DNA from: Eimeria necatrix
Lineage: Eukaryota; Apicomplexa; Conoidasida; Eucoccidiorida; Eimeriidae
Direction: 5' to 3'
Assembly: GCF_000499385.1 (NCBI RefSeq)
Contig: NW_013652378.1
Coordinates: forward strand, 1-59,885
Length of the DNA: 59,885 nucleotides
Part shown: positions 46,378-57,099 of the stretch, one piece after another
How positions within the stretch are numbered: position 1 is the first letter of the stretch
How the letters are laid out: each line of letters starts with the position of its first letter
The notes under the pieces: model-generated
Seen by the model: only the letters and a program-made list of their open reading frames with translations
Told to the model about the DNA's origin: nothing
Databases searched by the model: none
Made by a program: the position numbers and the translations under genes

Positions 46378-46609
46378 AATAGCTACATCAGCTATCGTTA
46401 TTCGCTTCCGCTTCTCGTCCCTTGGTCGTCCTCTTCCTCAGCCTAGGATTGATGACTGGGCAAGGGCTCTTGCCTTTGTTACCTTCATAAACAATTGATG
46501 TCTCTTATCACGCTTTGCTAAGAGTACGGCGTACACGGAGCGCCGAGCTCACCCTCATTTGCAGCAGCTGAGTTAATCGAAGCCCCGAAGTGTGCGGATC
46601 GCTCGCTGC

Positions 46610-47720
46610 CTTTAGTCTTCAGCGGCTTTCCAAAGCCTCAAAATCACATACTCACGGTGGATGTGCTGTCTCGACACAATGAGTACTCAACCCCGTCTGC
46701 TTTTAGTGACCTGTCTGAGGCTGCAACCACTCCGCACCTTTAGGTGTTCCTGTGAACTTTGCCTCGTATGCCAGCACTCTTCGTTCCACACCTGCTCCAG
46801 ACGCGGCTTCCCCTGGCGCAACGTCCCAGTAACTAGCACTACACCCTGTTGCAAAGCCCACATCAACACATTCTACAGCAGCTAAGGTTCCCTGCAATTT
46901 ACACCCATGGAATCGGCCTATGAAGGCTGCATGATCTCTCCCGAGCCTTACATTGCTGTATCTCGAGAGGCTTATTGACCTATGAGACATGTGCTCCGCA
47001 ACCACCACAAGTGACAGCTCGCCATCGGGACCAAAAAAGACTTTCCTAGCCCTCAGCAAATGCTACTATTGGCAGGGCTTGCGTGCCTATGGTACACCCT
47101 GCTTGGCTTCGTGTGTTCACTGCCTTGCTTCTGAAACGCTTAGCCAGACGCGTGCAGGACGCTTTCAGTGGCTACTATTTTCCTTTCGCCTCTGGAATCA
47201 CGTCACTTTAGATCTTTTAGCTAGTGTGTCTCTCATGTTATCCGGCAGTGACCAAGACTTGGTTCTCGTTGACTCTCTAAGCAGATAGCTGATTCCCTAC
47301 GAAAAAAGACGTTGGAAGCTACCGACGCTGTTGAGCTCCTTGCTTCCTGCTTTACTCAGTAGCATGATTCGCGTAAATTGCACATTTTCGACGGAGACTT
47401 TTGTTATCAGGCTGACGTATGGCATAATCTCCGCAACCGGTCCAGTGCCAAGAAGGCCAAACTGTCGCCTGTCGAACCCAGAGTGGTGAACAAACCAAAT
47501 GTGTCAACCTTATCATGAAATATGCTATGCGCTTGCACCTAGTCTGGCGAGCAGCGCTGACGATATTTCCTTACCTTTCTCGATATGGCATAAAATACAT
47601 CGAGCCACTCCTCAACAGAACTCTCTGTATTTAAATTCACCGTTAGCCAGGTCCGCTGCCGGCCATTGCCTGCTCTTAGCCAACACTCGTGCATGCTTAC
47701 TTTCCTAAAGTGTGCAGCAC
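46610..47720 (+). mobile_element. decayed Ty3/gypsy retrotransposon: RNase H end and integrase
   Basis: Across shifting plus frames the pol order of a Ty3/gypsy element is recognisable. NHILTVDVLSRHNEYSTPS corresponds to the N.VADALSR end of RNase H. CYYWQGLRAYGTPCLASCVH corresponds to the integrase zinc-finger region (YYWPGM...V..C..C). Then come AGRFQWLLFSFRLWNHVTLD (PAG.LQPLP.P.RPW..V.MD), DQDLVLVDSLSR (D.ILVVVDRLSK), KTLEATDAVELLA, IFDGDFCYQADVWHNL (VSDRD..F....W..L) and a degraded HPQTDGQTER region. Multiple stops and frameshifts show it is dead. LTRs were not identified. Gypsy-like chromovirus remnants are known from Eimeria. Confidence 0.8.
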
Positions 47721-47729
47721 CTCCTCCGC

Positions 47730-49880
47730 GTGGTTGTTAACGTAGCTTTCATTAGCTGGTTTCCAGAGCCAGGTGAACCTGGCAACCCAACTGGCCATTA
47801 TTAACTTGACTGGATCTTGGATCACGGGAATATGAGCAACGACGCCCACTAACCAGAAATACGAAGGGACATCTCTTCAGACTAGGCGACAGAGGAGCCT
47901 GCTCAACACTTCACCAGGTGCCTAGCCCTACTACGAGCATGGCAACGCTGAATGCGTGAGCGTCAGCAATCAGCTGCCAATGATTGAGTTGCTCTTTTTC
48001 ACAGTTTGTTTCACACTACGCCTGTATACCTAACTTCTTCGCTTTCGTTGCCCCTCTTTCCCCCTCGCCTTCTGTACTACCTTTGTTGCAGTGCTGTTGA
48101 CCGGTAAAATGACTGAGCTTTATGGCGTATCCAGCGGTCCGGAGTAGAGGCGGTTGCGTGAAGTGGAGAATAAGAGTGTGGTCGTAAAAATGCACACTCA
48201 CTCGTCCATCCTCTGAGTGTTAGAGTGGGGGGTAACTGCGGCGGGGGCGCGCCATGTACGGGAGCAAGCCGCACGAACAGGAAGAGAAGACAACAAAGAA
48301 CAAGGTAGTGAAGTAAAAGAACAGAACGCAGGAACAGTATTACTAGCAGTAGAAACGCATGCTCTGAATAAAAAGGAAAAGAAATAAGGAAAGCCAACAT
48401 ATGGCAAAGAAAAAGCAAAAGAAAACGGAGGACACAATAAGACAAGAAACGAAAAACAAGAAAATAAATAAAAGGGAACAAATACCTAAACGGTAACTGA
48501 ATGAGTGAATAAAAAAAGTTAAGCACAAGCGGAGGAACGGTAATCATAGACTCGTTAGAGCGTGGAGCCAGTTGTTGTCAACAACTCAGGGGACTGATTT
48601 CGCCGAATGAAGAAGGTTACGTTACGCTAAAGAAGCAAAAATGCAGAAGCGAAGTCAAACCGATCAAAAAAGGCAGATATGAGAAACAATCATACGAGTG
48701 CGAAGGAAGGTGGGAGGCTCACGGTGGAATGAATAGTGCTTAATATAGTGCAAAGTTGTAATGAGAAGCCGAATATTTAGGCAGTTCACGGAAAACCGAA
48801 TGACACAGGGAATCACGGGGAGCAGAGATAGGAAGAGAGGAACCTATGTCCTAGGCAGTGGAGCCAACGGTCTCACCTGTTTTCCAGCATACTCGCCTCA
48901 ATTGCTATTTGAGGTAAGTTTGTTTGTGAAGTGCTCGCGTGATTTTTGCTTCCTCGATATGTGCTCCCCGGAGCTCCAGTAAACGGAGCCCATAGAGTCT
49001 ATTTCCGTCTTTCTATTGCAGTAATTCATGCACGTTTGAGAAGGAACTGGGTGGCGAAGGCCACCTGATGAATTTAAAGGCGCGACGCCTTCTCCATCCA
49101 TGCATATGGCGTGCATGCACACGAAATATACCGTGCATGCTTGCACCATTTAACAGGCCAACAGAACTGGAGAACACACCCTGGATAATGCTTCTGGAAC
49201 CCTCAGCCTGACTGGGCTTTTGTACAGCGTAGCTATTTGCTTTGTTCTAAAAGCTTGTTCTTCTGCTGCGATCATTTTCTTTCCTTGTTTTGAATCGATC
49301 GTTCTGACACAGTCTTGAGCCTAGATCTCCCCTTACTTTCATATATGTTAATGGTGGATACAGTCACGCCAACAGTTGTTTGAGGTTCCTATGCTTGTAA
49401 AGTGCCCGCTAAGTTTCGCGTTGCTCCGCATCTGTCTTGACTGTGACATTCGACAAGTGGAACTTTTTTATACCTCGCTCTTGTACAGCAGTATACCGGC
49501 ATTTATTTGTTGGTACAGTGTGGGTCTGACTGCAGCTTCAACATAAGCTTATCTACGGCGCTTTGAGCTAGTAAATAAGCACGGTCCAGATTACAGCACT
49601 TTCATTACACTTTCATTAAGGGTTTGGATAAGAAGTGCTATTCACGAGAGAAAGATAATATGCCAGCGCTTTGAGTAGCTTAGTTGGTTCGCGCCCTAAG
49701 TATGCTATTACGAATAAACAACTGATTCAGAGTCTGCGAATTAGCTGGCAAATACCCACTGGCCTTGAAAGAAGCCCCCGTAACTCTACTGGCTTCCAAA
49801 CTTGTGTCACCTCGCACGCATCTGAGAAAAACTCCTTACTGAAACCCAACTCGAATCAGTAAGCCACTAACCGCGCTCTT
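47730..49880. other. no gene seen; purine-rich tract at 48.24-48.54 kb
   Basis: Position 48240-48540 is strongly A/G-rich on the plus strand (runs such as AAAAGGAAAAGAAATAAGG). This creates a 156-codon, Phe/Leu-rich ORF on the minus strand that is best explained by composition. The rest carries only short ORFs. A copy of the dispersed repeat begins at 49885. Confidence 0.55.
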
Positions 49881-49884
49881 GCAG

Positions 49885-50275
49885 TGACAAATTACGTTTT
49901 AGGTCAAATCCTAGACTCAGCCTTTCAGTACTTGGCGTTGAACGAAGCTAGGCGCTTTGCAGTCACGCCGTACTCCGCCGACCTGCCATCTATTTTCTCA
50001 TCTTCATCGCCTTGCCCACGCGTTGGAGCACCATTTTGCTCTTCTGCAGTAACATGCAGAAACGTCCTTCAGATGCTGTTCCCATCTCCGTCTCTTAGTT
50101 TGGTAGACATTGATCTCCGATGCATTTTGCTTCGAGGCCTTCGCAGTGCTTGCAATCTATTCGCCAAGTGAGAATCTTGTTTCATTGTGTAGAGCTTAGA
50201 CGTATCATGAGCACCGGTATCTTACAAGAAGCGCACTGACGAGAACTCAAAAGGTAGTTGGCAAGGTGCGTTTAC
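49885..50275. repeat. diverged segmental duplication, copy 1
   Basis: Shares an ordered series of blocks with 51243-51790. Examples: ACAAATTAC at the left end; CAGTACTTGGCGTTGAAC versus CTGTACTAGGCGCTGAAC; GGAGCACCATTTTGCTC versus GAAGCACCATGCTGCTC; and, about 0.3-0.5 kb further on, ATCATGAGCACCG followed by AAGGTAGTTGGCAAGGTG versus AAGTACGTGGCAAGGCG. Identity is moderate with indels. Copy 1 keeps a 95-codon frame, which copy 2 does not preserve. Confidence 0.65.
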
Positions 50276-50279
50276 TGAC

Positions 50280-51240
50280 TCTTTCTCCTCTTCGGGGGCA
50301 AGCTCACGTTTTCTCCATTGTACAGTAGTTCTTAATGCAATTTCTTGGGTCGTCGAAATGTGACATGTCTTGCTGCTGAGCCTCCTCTGAATTTATCCCA
50401 TGTTTTTGACACCTCAGACTAGGACCGCGGTTATTTTGAATTGCGGACATATATGCCTTATATTTTATCCACAGGAATACACCTCGCAAGCCTGTAGGAG
50501 AGAATCTTGCTTAGGTCTTTGGGCAAGGAATTTTATTGTGCCGAACTAGTTTCCTTCAGGAAACAACACTGGACACTAAAACTGGTAGGACCGCGTACCG
50601 GCATTACTAAAAAGAGCTAGGTACGTACGGTAAAACATAAGCAGACTCAGGGCAGTTGACGGTCCGTAGGTCTGTGTGGTCACGCAGAAACCGGATCATG
50701 AGGAATTCACCAAGCATTAGATGAATTTAAAAAAAAGGACAAGTCAAACATGGAAATGCCCAGGCTGACTTCTTCAAGTCACGTTAAAGCCCTGAACAGC
50801 TTCCATGAGGACCCAAGCCCGTATTTGAATGACGCTTAGTAAGCAGCATTCACTGGTTCAAAGCAGGCACATAAGCAGAATTCAGAAGCATAACACATTG
50901 CCCATCTCAACTAGCCTGCTGAAATAAAAATCTGTGCCTTTAATTTAAAAAAAGCTACAGGCCACGCGGCGCGTAACGTATACAGCCACACAGAACGAAG
51001 GCCTCATTGGGTGCATCTCTTCACCATACTTGGCGTACTTACTGCATATGCAGTTAAATTGAATCGTTGCAGGACTATCAAAAGTGGAAAATGCGAGACA
51101 TGTCTGTACTTTGGCCAAAACTGCCCGCCGAAGCTAATTGTGTCGCACTCGAACTGGATTTGGCGATTTGCGTCACAACGGCGAAACAGCTCAACACCTA
51201 ATAACCTGTGTTAATATTCCTATGATGCAGCAGAGCTTTT
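50280..51240. other. spacer between the two duplicated segments, no gene seen
   Basis: Short ORFs only. The A-rich runs at 50730 and 50945 are not part of a longer structure. No splice chain or domain recognised. Confidence 0.5.
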
Positions 51241-51242
51241 AC

Positions 51243-51790
51243 GGTAACAAATTACCTTTCCGGGCAGGTTGTTGACTTGACCTCTCTGTACTAGGCGCTG
51301 AACATGATTTGGCCGCTTTTCAGTCATGCTGCACCCCCCTAACCTCATATTTATTGGCTCATTTCCATGATCTGCCCAGGCCTTGAAGCACCATGCTGCT
51401 CATCATCCCAAACCATGGCTCAAGAGCAGCACTGGCTGTAGACCTTCACTCATTGGCCTTAGGTGTGCACAAGCAGGCTTCAAATTAATTATTACCATAC
51501 CGCTTCACTATGGGCTGTACTAACATAATTCTTACGAAAATATCGTCCATCAACACAACACACGTAAGGGCTGCTTTCAATTATCGCCCTCATCTGCAAT
51601 GTTACCCCTTAGTCCTCGTCACTTTGCAATTCGATTGCCACCTGAGTATTTTGTTGTAATTCTGGAATCCGATGGCCACCTGAGTATGTTGGTATGCTGC
51701 ACAGTAATATCATGAGCACCGCTAGGCTAAGCGAAACACCCTGAAGAGAACGCAAGAAGTACGTGGCAAGGCGGAGCTACTGGTTTTCTA
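51243..51790. repeat. diverged segmental duplication, copy 2
   Basis: Counterpart of 49885-50275 in the same orientation, about 1.36 kb away at the left end and about 1.5 kb at the right end, so it carries a net insertion of roughly 150 bp. This copy also contains an internal near-repeat of GCCACCTGAGTAT at about 51640 and 51673. Confidence 0.65.
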
Positions 51791-51799
51791 AGCCTTTCG

Positions 51800-53100
51800 C
51801 CGGCACACCAGCACTTGTTATGCAAGAGCTGCTAGTGCAATTTTGCCGGCTGACGATGAGACAAAAGTCAGTATTGGCTGATAGTAAACATATCTGTCGG
51901 CACCAGTGGAGGGACGCTGCCCGCTGCCCCCATCAGTATTGGGCAGCTTGCGTCATAGAATCTTGGTAGTGAAGCAAACACACTTCCTGTGTTCCGCCCT
52001 CACGTGGGTTTGTTCTGTTGAAGCCATCGTCATCCCCATTTAAAAGTGTTATTTGGCCTCCCGAGAAGCTTGCTATTTGCCGCTGAGTAATTGCGTATTT
52101 GGGCCACTTTTCACGTATGCCTAAAAATGACGTTGCGAGATCAAATCGTATTGTGCTTTCATTACTCATTATCGACAATGCACCTGAAGTGGATCTGCAC
52201 CGCCCCACTGCATATTTAAAAGAACGTATCATGCCAGTAGTGCTCCCCAGACTGTAGTACGTTTCTTTATGCTTCTTTATCAAACAGGGACCGCCCTCAC
52301 TACTGCACAAAAGGACCACAGATGACGTGATAAGGTGCATGAGTGGACTCTGGTTTGACCAGTAAGCCGCTATGGGTGCCTCATCAAATGCATTCTTCTC
52401 TGACGAATGCTGCCACCAGATGAATTCAGTCTATGAAAAGGACTAAGCATGAGCGCTTTTTCTCCGTGGTGAGAAAATCCTACGATGAGAAGACATTGGG
52501 AGCACCCGTCGACACATTCTTTGTCCTTAATTTTATGACGCTATGGTTGCAACTGTTTCTATGTCAGAAACTGTGCAGCCTGCTGCACAAGAAACGCCGT
52601 TTTTAAGAGTGCCGTTTTGTACAGGTGGCTTCTTTCGTTATCTGCTTTCTTTGGGGGGCTACACGATGGGCATTTTATGCTATGGATATAGAGCAACAGG
52701 CTTGCCAAAGTGCAAGACGCATCGCAAGGTATTTTTTATTGAATTGCTCGCCCATTTGAAGCTGTAGACGCGAACATGATTAACATTGTGCTCGTCATCA
52801 TAGCTGAGTTTGCAATGACCCTTGAGGCGGCAGATTAACATGATAGCAGGCGCTGCATGGGGCACATTCCAGACGCACAAGCTCCTCACAGTACCTCACA
52901 CCATCACCACTGTTGCACATCATCCAATTCATGCTTTTTCTGACGTGGGCAAAACTGGACTTTGTAAAGCCATCATGCCATGACACTGTGGGATTAAAAG
53001 TAGACATAATTTCCGATGTGTTCGTTATCACACTTGAGCTCTCCCGTAGTTCTTGAGTCCGCACCTTAATTCAACGACACCACCTCGTATGAAGGCATTA
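51800..53100. other. no gene supported
   Basis: The minus ORF at 51933-52340 (135 codons) is the longest. Its composition is mixed, it has no recognised domain, and it overlaps the end of the duplicated segment at low confidence. Other ORFs are below 90 codons. Confidence 0.45.
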
Positions 53101-56100
53101 CTACCCTTGCGCATTGCTGGGGCAGTGCTATCCATCAGAAGGTGAAAAGAGGACAAATGAAGCAATGCGCCGCGGAGGCAGCTGCATACTTACTTCCTGA
53201 TGCATGTGAAACTGCTTCGCTAGCCGCACAAAAGCCGTGGCACGCGCGTCTCGTAGTGGCACGCCCAGAGTCCGTACTATTGTTAGAAAAGACAATAGTT
53301 ACTAGGATTATGCAGAACATATGCCTGTCGGCAACTGGTACTGTGCAATCGCTGTGCAGCAAAACGCCTTCCCGCCAATCCATCATGCTAGCCGAGCCGC
53401 AGCAGTTCTGAGCTAGTATGCATTTCAGTCTTCAAATTGAATATGATTAGTCTTGCACGTAGATCCTCGGAGTCTATCAACCTACTTCCTGTGCTATGCA
53501 GGTTTTAATGCCACGAGCGTAGTGATCTGCTTTCACAGGTCAATTGGTCAGCGAGCGCAATCACGCCAGCGACGTAGTCGTGCACGTACGACTATTTTTA
53601 GCAACTCAGCGCAGCGATTTGTTGAAGTGCTTATCCTTTTCTCTAGCACTTGCCTGTTCCTTATGCTATGTTGCTTTTGGTCTGTTCGCGCATGCGCTGT
53701 TTCTGCCCGTTTCAATATTTTCATCTTTTTGATGATACAGGTATGGCAAAGCTAGGTTTTACTCCTGTGCTCAAAGTGTCGGCCTAACGTGCTTTTCATT
53801 CACTTCTGTACAGGTCATACAATTCTAATGCATTTCGTATGCATTTTGCAACACTTTAACGGCTCTCTCAGAAATAAGGCGTCAACGCGGCGGTGCCAGT
53901 TATTCTTCTCACAAGTCTCACCTGTGCTTCCACTGTGTCGCCTGCAGACCGCTTTAAATGTTACTCCCGTGTACGCACAAACTGTGTTATGTATGCCATC
54001 AATGCAGACGAAAACTATGAGCCAGTTTTCTCCTCTGGAACTAGCGCACGCGAATTAGTGCCTTTGTTCGCTGCAAAACTCACTTTCTGCGCCATCCATT
54101 CCAGTGAACGTGTCCAGGTGTAGGCGGGGTATTCGCCTTCTGGCTGCTTAACGGTTTTAAAGGATAACTTTAAATCGCTCAGCGTGACAGCAATATGATG
54201 GCGCTGCGTCCGTACTTTCTGGGCCGAGACGCGCACGAATCCAATAGAGAGGTACCTTTATCATGTTTCATTTCTTTTACCAGACTGTTAGAGCAGATGC
54301 CAACCCAATGCATTCTGCATAAGCCAATGCAGCGGTTCAAGCCATTAGCTGCCCAAAGCTCTAAACGTTTTTGAACTTCTTCGTTCCACTTTCTCAATTG
54401 GTACACTTATCACAAATGCAGCTCTTAAGTTTGATGCGTCTCTACTGAATTGTGACGCCTATATGCATACTGAGCGAGGTTAAGCGTGGATTATAACATC
54501 ACTAAGCCTCCATGGCAGAGTTTGTAAGTTTTGTACTTAAGTTCACTTGCGGCAGACTTGTTCACATAACTTCGCACTAAACGGTTCTTTAGACTTACGA
54601 TCTGGAACTTTGATAGGAGAGTGGTACCAGCCACGTTCTGTGCAGCTGCCTCAGCGCCATTTAATTTTGTCCCAATCTCTGGATTCGATGCTATGTGTGG
54701 CCGGCTCACGTTATGCGCGAAAAACACATGTGGAAAAAATTTACGAGCAAGAGCACGAAAAGTGAAGCGTTCTCATTCCTAATTCCAGACGTTAGCAATG
54801 TCACAGATGACGCAGCAAGCGGCGTCTAGAGTATGAGACCCATGGCGGGAGCTCACGGTTGCATTCTACAAAGTTCAGTGCCTACTGATAGACGGGTGCC
54901 CATAATACAGCATTTTTGATAACTAGCTTACGCGCAACATCACGTTGCGTTGAAAGGCGACGAGCATTGTGCGCTCGCGCAGAATTCACTGTATGCATTT
55001 CACAATCTCTAGATTCGCACTGTCATCGCTGCCACCGAGTCATGAAAACCACTACGGAAGGAAAGCTCTCTCACAAGCTGTGCATTTAATGCATGGGTAC
55101 TATCATTCACTAATGCGTTCCGTTGTAGCTCATATATCAGTGCTTCAGTCTAGCCAAAAATTCTCTAGGAATCACAGTATACTCTACCTACGCAAAACGC
55201 ACAGCCTGCGGAATCGTACTATGCGCAATTAGCCCATAGAACTCAGCAATACCAAGCCGTAAGCAGTCAACGCATTGTTGACAATTCATTTTCTTCTGTG
55301 AGATAGTGCACAAAGTGTAAACACACTGCCTGAGGGGATAACCGATTTGTTGAAGCGGGTATCTACGCTTTTGGGAATGATGCGTATGGGTCAAGTCCCT
55401 ACGCCATCAATTTGCAAGGCAATATGCCGTAATTTGAAATAGCTTGGAATGCCATAGCAAATGAGCTGTGTGTAGCTGTGCATATTGATGTAAAACGTAC
55501 ATGCACCAAATATCTATCTCAAGGAAAAGTAGACAGAAATTGGTGCATCCCTGCCCGAGTACTTTTTAATGAGACCTTGCTTGCCTGTCGACAGAGTTTC
55601 GCTGTACCCACACAGCTTGCAGAATATGAAGACGCCGCGAAACGTCTTAGTTTTGCGAAGCCCAGTGCCACTCGAGTTGAGTTTTTAACAGTCGCCAATT
55701 TACGACCTCAATCGGTCAACCTACGTGTACTTAACCTTTGCCAAGACACACTTCTGCACTCGTTGATTCCAAGCCTGGCAAGCAAACAAAAAAACGACGC
55801 AAAGTTCCAGGCCACAGCAGCTCATTCTTTAGAGTGTCAGAATGGTACAGTTGAGGTTGTCCGAAAACGTAAAGCTCATGATGAAAGCAGCTCAACACAC
55901 TGTCTAAAAGCTGCATCCTAGGTACGTTATTCAGTTACAACTTGTCACCGAAACTTCAGTTAATCTCCTGCTACTACATAACTGAAACAAATGACCTGCA
56001 CAACTGCTATTTCAGCTCGCCTGTTCTGCCTCATGTAGAATGCTGCCTCTCTCACGGCATCTCGAACGATATGCCAAACTGGCCTTTCACTTGATCTCTT

Positions 56101-56600
56101 AGTGGAGTATGGGTTCCTGCTAGAACATCTGCTAATGCAACAAAACGCTTGCGTTGTTACTTCTGCGCGAGGGACATCACTCGCTCGTTAGTTCGCTCTG
56201 CGTGAAAAGCATGTGGATGACAAATTTCTGAACTCTGCGAAAAGTATACTTCAACTCATTGCGCTTGATATGTCACAAAAAACATTTGGTACAGAAACCG
56301 CATCACCTCATCAGTATTGTGCATTTGCCGATGTTGGTTCACTGACTCAAGTATGTATAAACGTACATTCTAAGGTGAAGAAAGCGCAGGTCTCAGCTCG
56401 TGATAGCGACCTTCACGACTGCATCCGTTCCACACGCATTGTTGCAGATACCCGCACACTTTTGCATGGAACAAAACATACTCCCTGGTAAAGAATACAA
56501 AATCGTGAAGGTGGAACAATCAGTGCTCGCTTTAGCTTGTGATTACTCTGCAACCCCATATGTGACGGGAATTTCTCTATATTGAAGCATCAATATAGAG
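53100..56600 (+). other. cluster of short plus-strand ORFs, coding status unclear
   Basis: Plus-strand frames of 70-147 codons occur at about 53142-53411, 53893-54123, 54547-54765, 55478-55921 and 56213-56585. The longest (55478-55921) has protein-like composition (PTQLAEYEDAAKRLSFAKPS) and a Lys/Ser-rich end. At 56213-56585 a +1 shift near 56490 would join VSARDSDLHDCIRSTRIVAD to GKEYKIVKVEQSVLALACDY. The set may be remnants of a decayed gene or mobile element, or chance. The minus strand is also open in places, so no gene is called. Confidence 0.3.
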
Positions 56601-56602
56601 AA
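56573..56602. repeat. 13-bp perfect inverted repeat with a 4-nt loop
   Basis: TTCTCTATATTGA, loop AGCA, TCAATATAGAGAA. The left arm ends with the TGA stop codon of the ORF running to 56585. Long enough to form a stable hairpin in single-stranded DNA or RNA. AT-rich stems rule out a bacterial-type terminator reading, and it is not followed by a T-run. Confidence 0.9.
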
Positions 56603-57026
56603 GTGTGAAGCAGAACATCGTATTTCATCACCCTCGCCGCAATCGCGTACTTCAACATGCCTGCGTGCCTGCACTAAGGGAGATTGTGGTATAAAGACTG
56701 TATCGAAAGGAAGGTGGCATTCACGCCGCACTTCTATCATCAGTCGTGCTTGTGCAGTGAATTTACATTGTTTATAAGACAGCATAAGATTCACCACATG
56801 AAATATTTGTCCCTGAACAATTTGACAAGCCTGAAACGCACGTCATTATAATATGAAAGTATGTCGAAAGCCCCGCATACTTGCTGTAGATACTACAATA
56901 GTCACAAAATTATATAATGTCGAGCACGACCTAATGGCTCGTCGACGCACTGGCTACGTCATAAGTGTTCACTCCGCTTGTACTCTGTGCCCGCAGCATC
57001 TTCTTTGAAAACTCTGCAGTGACTAC

Positions 57027-57090
57027 TATCACGTGATCGAGGTCACGTTCAAATCATCTCTGATTATCACGTGACCGGGGTCTCGTTCAA
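57027..57090. repeat. direct repeat with CACGTG cores
   Basis: TATCACGTGATCGAGGTCAC plus GTTCAA (57027-57052) recurs at 57065-57090 with four substitutions, a period of 38 bp. Each copy contains the palindrome TCACGTGA. Could be a duplicated protein-binding site; no gene with a clear start lies immediately downstream. Confidence 0.8.
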
Positions 57091-57099
57091 TGCATGTCT

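Noticed and set aside
48077..48547. 156-codon minus-strand ORF rich in Phe, Leu and Ser, looking like a membrane protein.
   Set aside because: It is the complement of an A/G-rich tract; the hydrophobicity follows directly from TTT/CTT/TTC codons and there is no splice or domain support.
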